Of a DNA stretch of 6,695 nt, positions 4,162-6,695 are shown piece by piece. Every line of letters starts with the position of its first letter. The stretch's first letter is position 1. Under the pieces are notes generated by a model. That model did no database searches. It was not told the DNA's origin and saw only the letters and a list, made by a program, of their open reading frames with translations. A program made the position numbers and the translations under genes. The DNA is from Nanobdellota archaeon (GTDB lineage: Archaea > Nanobdellota > Nanobdellia > Pacearchaeales > GW2011-AR1), in contig JAHJMH010000022.1 in NCBI GenBank assembly GCA_018821425.1, forward strand, positions 1 to 6,695, read 5' to 3'.

Positions 4162-5313
4162 ATGAAAAGAGGAGGGGAGCATTTACGTTCTTTGATGCTA
4201 TCAAAAAATAAATCTGGTTTATCTGCAATTGTAGCGACGCTAATCATTATACTTCTTGTTCTTGTAGCGGTTGGAATTATCTGGGTCGTGATAAGAAACG
4301 TTCTTCAGAGCGGTGCAGAAACAATTGAGTTAGATCAAAAATGTCGAGACATTGCATTCAAATCGCCCGCTGTTCAAAAGGGAGGAGTTGCAGGAGTCTA
4401 CGTTGTTACGCTCGAGAGAAGTTCGGCAGGGGGGTTACTAGCGGGTGTTAAGATTAATTTCTTTAATGTTACGGATAACAGCGGAGTGATTGAATTCGGC
4501 GAAGGAATAAATGCTCTTGAATCAAAAACGAAAAGTATTGACACTTCTACTGGAAATGTTTTGATTGGTGCGAACAGGTTTGACATAACTCCTTACTTTG
4601 TGGATGAACTTGGAAGTGAACAGGTTTGTTCAGACACGCTTTCCTACAGCCTTGGTTCACTGGGAGCCGCTTCCGGCGGCGGCGAAACGGGAAATCCGGA
4701 CACTGGGATTTGCGGCGATAGTATAATTCAAAATCCAAATGGAGAGAATCCTGCTATAAATGAGCAATGCGATGGAAGTAATTTGAATGGTCAGACTTGT
4801 GTTCTTCTTGGATTTGTATCTGGAACCTTAAGTTGCGATATGACCATCAGTAAGTGCCAATTTGATACTACCTCTTGTGTTTCGGCAGCTCCAACTTCTT
4901 GCGAGGGAAATTGGCTTCCTCCGGAGGATGTTGGTGTTGAATGTGATGGAACTCCATTGCCGGCTCATTGTACAGCAACTTGTGTTTGTGATGCAGGATT
5001 TGGACCTGATGGGGCTGGAAATTGTGAGTTAACAGATACAATAGTAAATTCTGGAACTGTTGGCGAAGTTTTCACGAGTGCTGAGCCATTTATATTTTTG
5101 AGCACAGATCTTCCCGCAGCAGGTTCTATGAATCAAAATTATATCAACTTCACGGGCATAGACCTTTGTTACCAGATTCAAATAAATGGGATTGTTAATG
5201 GGGGAACTGAAAGTTATGTTCGACTTAGTAAATATGCTCCAGGGCTTGTCTCTACAAAGCTTTACAGTATTTGGGATGAAACAAAGTGCGGGGAACTTAT
5301 TCCTCTTGCTTAG
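4162..5313 (+). CDS. Type IV pilin-like, cysteine-rich surface protein
   Basis: A 383-residue exported protein. The N terminus has the archaeal class III (type IV pilin) signal: a basic leader ending KNKSG, then the hydrophobic helix LSAIVATLIIILLVLVAVG (20-38) continuing to about residue 48. Prepilin peptidase would cut after Gly19. A beta-rich region follows (about 60-165), then a Ser/Gly linker (SGGGETGNPDTG, 171-182). The next module (183-240) has the pattern CGD-II-...-EQCDG-NL-GQTC--LGF-GTL-C-FDT-SC, known from cysteine-rich repeats of bacterial and archaeal surface proteins. A second ECDG-containing module (247-289) resembles it or an EGF-like fold, and a beta-rich tail closes the protein. 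There are 16 cysteines, an even number suited to disulfides outside the cell, and two sequons (N102, N329). It is much longer than a structural pilin, so an adhesin or minor pilin is likelier; the binding partner is unknown. No pilus assembly genes are in view. Confidence 0.88.
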   Translation: MKRGGEHLRSLMLSKNKSGLSAIVATLIIILLVLVAVGIIWVVIRNVLQSGAETIELDQKCRDIAFKSPAVQKGGVAGVYVVTLERSSAGGLLAGVKINFFNVTDNSGVIEFGEGINALESKTKSIDTSTGNVLIGANRFDITPYFVDELGSEQVCSDTLSYSLGSLGAASGGGETGNPDTGICGDSIIQNPNGENPAINEQCDGSNLNGQTCVLLGFVSGTLSCDMTISKCQFDTTSCVSAAPTSCEGNWLPPEDVGVECDGTPLPAHCTATCVCDAGFGPDGAGNCELTDTIVNSGTVGEVFTSAEPFIFLSTDLPAAGSMNQNYINFTGIDLCYQIQINGIVNGGTESYVRLSKYAPGLVSTKLYSIWDETKCGELIPLA

Positions 5314-5316
5314 AAT

Positions 5317-5324
5317 TATTTTTT
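5317..5324 (+). terminator. T-tract after the pilin-like gene
   Basis: ATTATTTTTTG begins 3 bases after the TAG stop at 5311-5313, within the 25-bp gap between the two converging genes. It is a plausible U-tract terminator for the + strand. Confidence 0.4.
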
Positions 5325-5338
5325 GATCATCTATATTT

Positions 5339-6695
5339 TTATTTTGAAGACCAACTTGGTTGAGAATTGACGTAGTTACCATTGCTTTCGGTCAATTTTA
5401 CTTTTCTCAAAGATTCCGTTTTGATTATTCTCCTCCCAAATCCATTTCTATCTGTTATGTTAATTTGTTTTCCATTCAGAATAAATGCTATGGAAGTTCC
5501 ATCTGGAGAAGGCACCGGATTCACAAAGCTAGATCCTTCCCATATTCTCCCCTCAGTAATTCTTCTTAGGTTAGTTCCATCTGAGTTTATTTCATAAATA
5601 CTTGACCCACGTTCCCCCTCCTTTATCCTAGTGAATAAAATCTCTTTTCCATTGGGAAACCATCTTGGATATCGGTTAAAAAATGCATGCTCAGAAGAAT
5701 TTTCTCCTTTTTGGTTAGGATGATCCTTTGTGATATATCTTAAACTTTTTCCATCAGAATTTATGATGTAAATATCAGAGTATGAACTTGCTTCACTAGA
5801 GTGAAACGCAATTTTGGTTTCATCAGGAGACCAAGATGGAGCTCCTGGAAAAAATCCGTCATAGAAATCTATACCGGAGCTTTTACCGTTTTGCGTGATA
5901 TTAGTGGAGCCAGATCCATCCGAGTTAGCTATCACTATATCTTTGTAATTCTTGCCCCTCTCAAGAGAGATAAAAGCGATTCTATTTCCATTCGGTGACC
6001 AAACGGGATAAAATCCTCGTGTTGGGGGATCTGTTAAGCTTTTTTGATCAGACCCATCCGCATTCATTACCCATATTTCCTCTTCCCCAGTTCTATTTGA
6101 AACAAAAGCTATCTTCCCTTCTAATCCTTCCAACCCTGGCTCTCCCGGCGTCTCTTGCACAAACCCCCCTTCCCCAACAACCTTCTTCATCTCAAAAACT
6201 TTCGCGGAATAATCGGCCAACGTTTTTCCGAATATTTGCGCATGAATTCCTACAAGTGCTTCGAGTCCGCCACTCACAACCCACCCTTTCTCGTCCGTTT
6301 CAAATCCAATAAATCCTGGAACTGACCCGTAAGGACCTGCAACATTATATATTGGAAACTTTATCGTCGGTCCGGCAAAAGCTCTGAAATCAAGATTTTG
6401 AATTTTTATTGTGGGAGAATCAAAATCAAACTCATTTGAAAAATCTGCAATAGGAGACCACGAGCCATTTTCATATTTCAATCCCGCGGTGAAACTTACT
6501 TCTTGAGAAATTCCTGTTTCAAGCTCGCCTATGTTTCCACTTATCCCGACGTCAAGTCCTATTTGCGGATAGACAATTACAGGAATAGTAATAGGGCCTA
6601 AAGGTATAACACCGATGGTAAAAGGGGGAATGGGTATTAAATCGTTAAAACTTATTTTCTCCTCAAGGTCTGAAAAAGCAACGAGAGATTTTATA
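5339..6695 (-). CDS. Surface protein with TolB-like beta-propeller, N terminus missing
   Basis: The frame runs without a stop from the window edge to TAA (5339-5341), giving 451 visible C-terminal residues. The TTG at 6481 is only an internal Leu codon, since clear coding sequence continues 71 codons upstream. About the first 175 residues form a beta-rich region with FTAGLKYENGSW, AGPTIKFPIYNVAGPYGSV and a Gly-rich GGLEALVGIH-IFGKTLADY, a type of domain seen in large secreted or lipoprotein-like surface proteins. After a PGEPGLEGLEG linker comes a PD40/TolB-like propeller: KIAFVSNRTG-EIWVMNADGS, YPVWSPNGNRIAF, APSWSPDETKIAF, YPRWFPNGKEILF, NPVPSPDGTSIAF and a final QPSWSSK. Such propellers usually bind proteins or sugars rather than catalyse. 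The protein ends within the last blade, which the first KIAFVS strand could complete. It converges on the pilin-like gene. The signal peptide or anchor is outside the window. Confidence 0.88.
   Translation of the reverse strand, partial: IKSLVAFSDLEEKISFNDLIPIPPFTIGVIPLGPITIPVIVYPQIGLDVGISGNIGELETGISQEVSFTAGLKYENGSWSPIADFSNEFDFDSPTIKIQNLDFRAFAGPTIKFPIYNVAGPYGSVPGFIGFETDEKGWVVSGGLEALVGIHAQIFGKTLADYSAKVFEMKKVVGEGGFVQETPGEPGLEGLEGKIAFVSNRTGEEEIWVMNADGSDQKSLTDPPTRGFYPVWSPNGNRIAFISLERGKNYKDIVIANSDGSGSTNITQNGKSSGIDFYDGFFPGAPSWSPDETKIAFHSSEASSYSDIYIINSDGKSLRYITKDHPNQKGENSSEHAFFNRYPRWFPNGKEILFTRIKEGERGSSIYEINSDGTNLRRITEGRIWEGSSFVNPVPSPDGTSIAFILNGKQINITDRNGFGRRIIKTESLRKVKLTESNGNYVNSQPSWSSK

Noticed and set aside
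5995..6312. 105-codon + strand frame opposite the propeller gene
   Set aside because: It is the shadow of a strongly supported coding frame on the other strand; its composition follows from that frame.

Overview
The window looks like a piece of an AT-rich archaeal chromosome, most likely from a DPANN-type lineage (Pacearchaeota/Woesearchaeota-like; this lineage call is inference from gene style, not a search). The evidence is an archaeal-type UMP kinase, a DUF357 protein (an archaeal family), a type IV pilin-like protein with an archaeal class III signal, and TATA boxes centred about 25 nt upstream of the start codons of six genes with almost no Shine-Dalgarno signals. That spacing means mostly leaderless transcripts.

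Layout. 1-139: the last 45 codons of a membrane protein on the + strand. 140-399: a structured non-coding stretch with two strong hairpins, a long-range 8-bp pairing, T-tracts and a G-rich run. 400-2787 (minus strand): pyrH (UMP kinase) downstream of pyrG (CTP synthase), separated by 30 bp that hold both a T-tract and a TATA box, so each gene probably has its own promoter. 2788-3134: a non-coding stretch with the pyrG promoter, a GC-rich island, a possible 23-codon micro-ORF with its own TATA box, and hairpins that resemble those near the left end. 3135-3411 (+): two tiny membrane proteins, 32 and 58 aa, one base apart. 3412-3693 (minus): a DUF357 protein whose stop codon abuts that of the 58-aa gene. 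3769-4086 (+): a 105-aa protein with one N-terminal membrane anchor, divergent from the DUF357 gene. 4162-5313 (+): a 383-aa pilin-like, cysteine-rich surface protein. 5339-6695 (minus): the C-terminal 451 residues of a surface-type protein with a beta-rich domain and a TolB-like five-repeat propeller, running off the window edge.

How the genes fit together. PyrH makes UDP from UMP, and PyrG makes CTP from UTP after a further phosphorylation, so the left half is a pyrimidine nucleotide pair. The right half is mostly cell-envelope material: an anchored small protein, a pilin-like protein with many cysteines, and a propeller protein. No direct functional link between the halves is visible. I see no mobile element, CRISPR array, tRNA or rRNA. 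I did not find a clear new multi-gene system. The least explained parts are the two structured non-coding stretches and the tiny membrane-protein pair.
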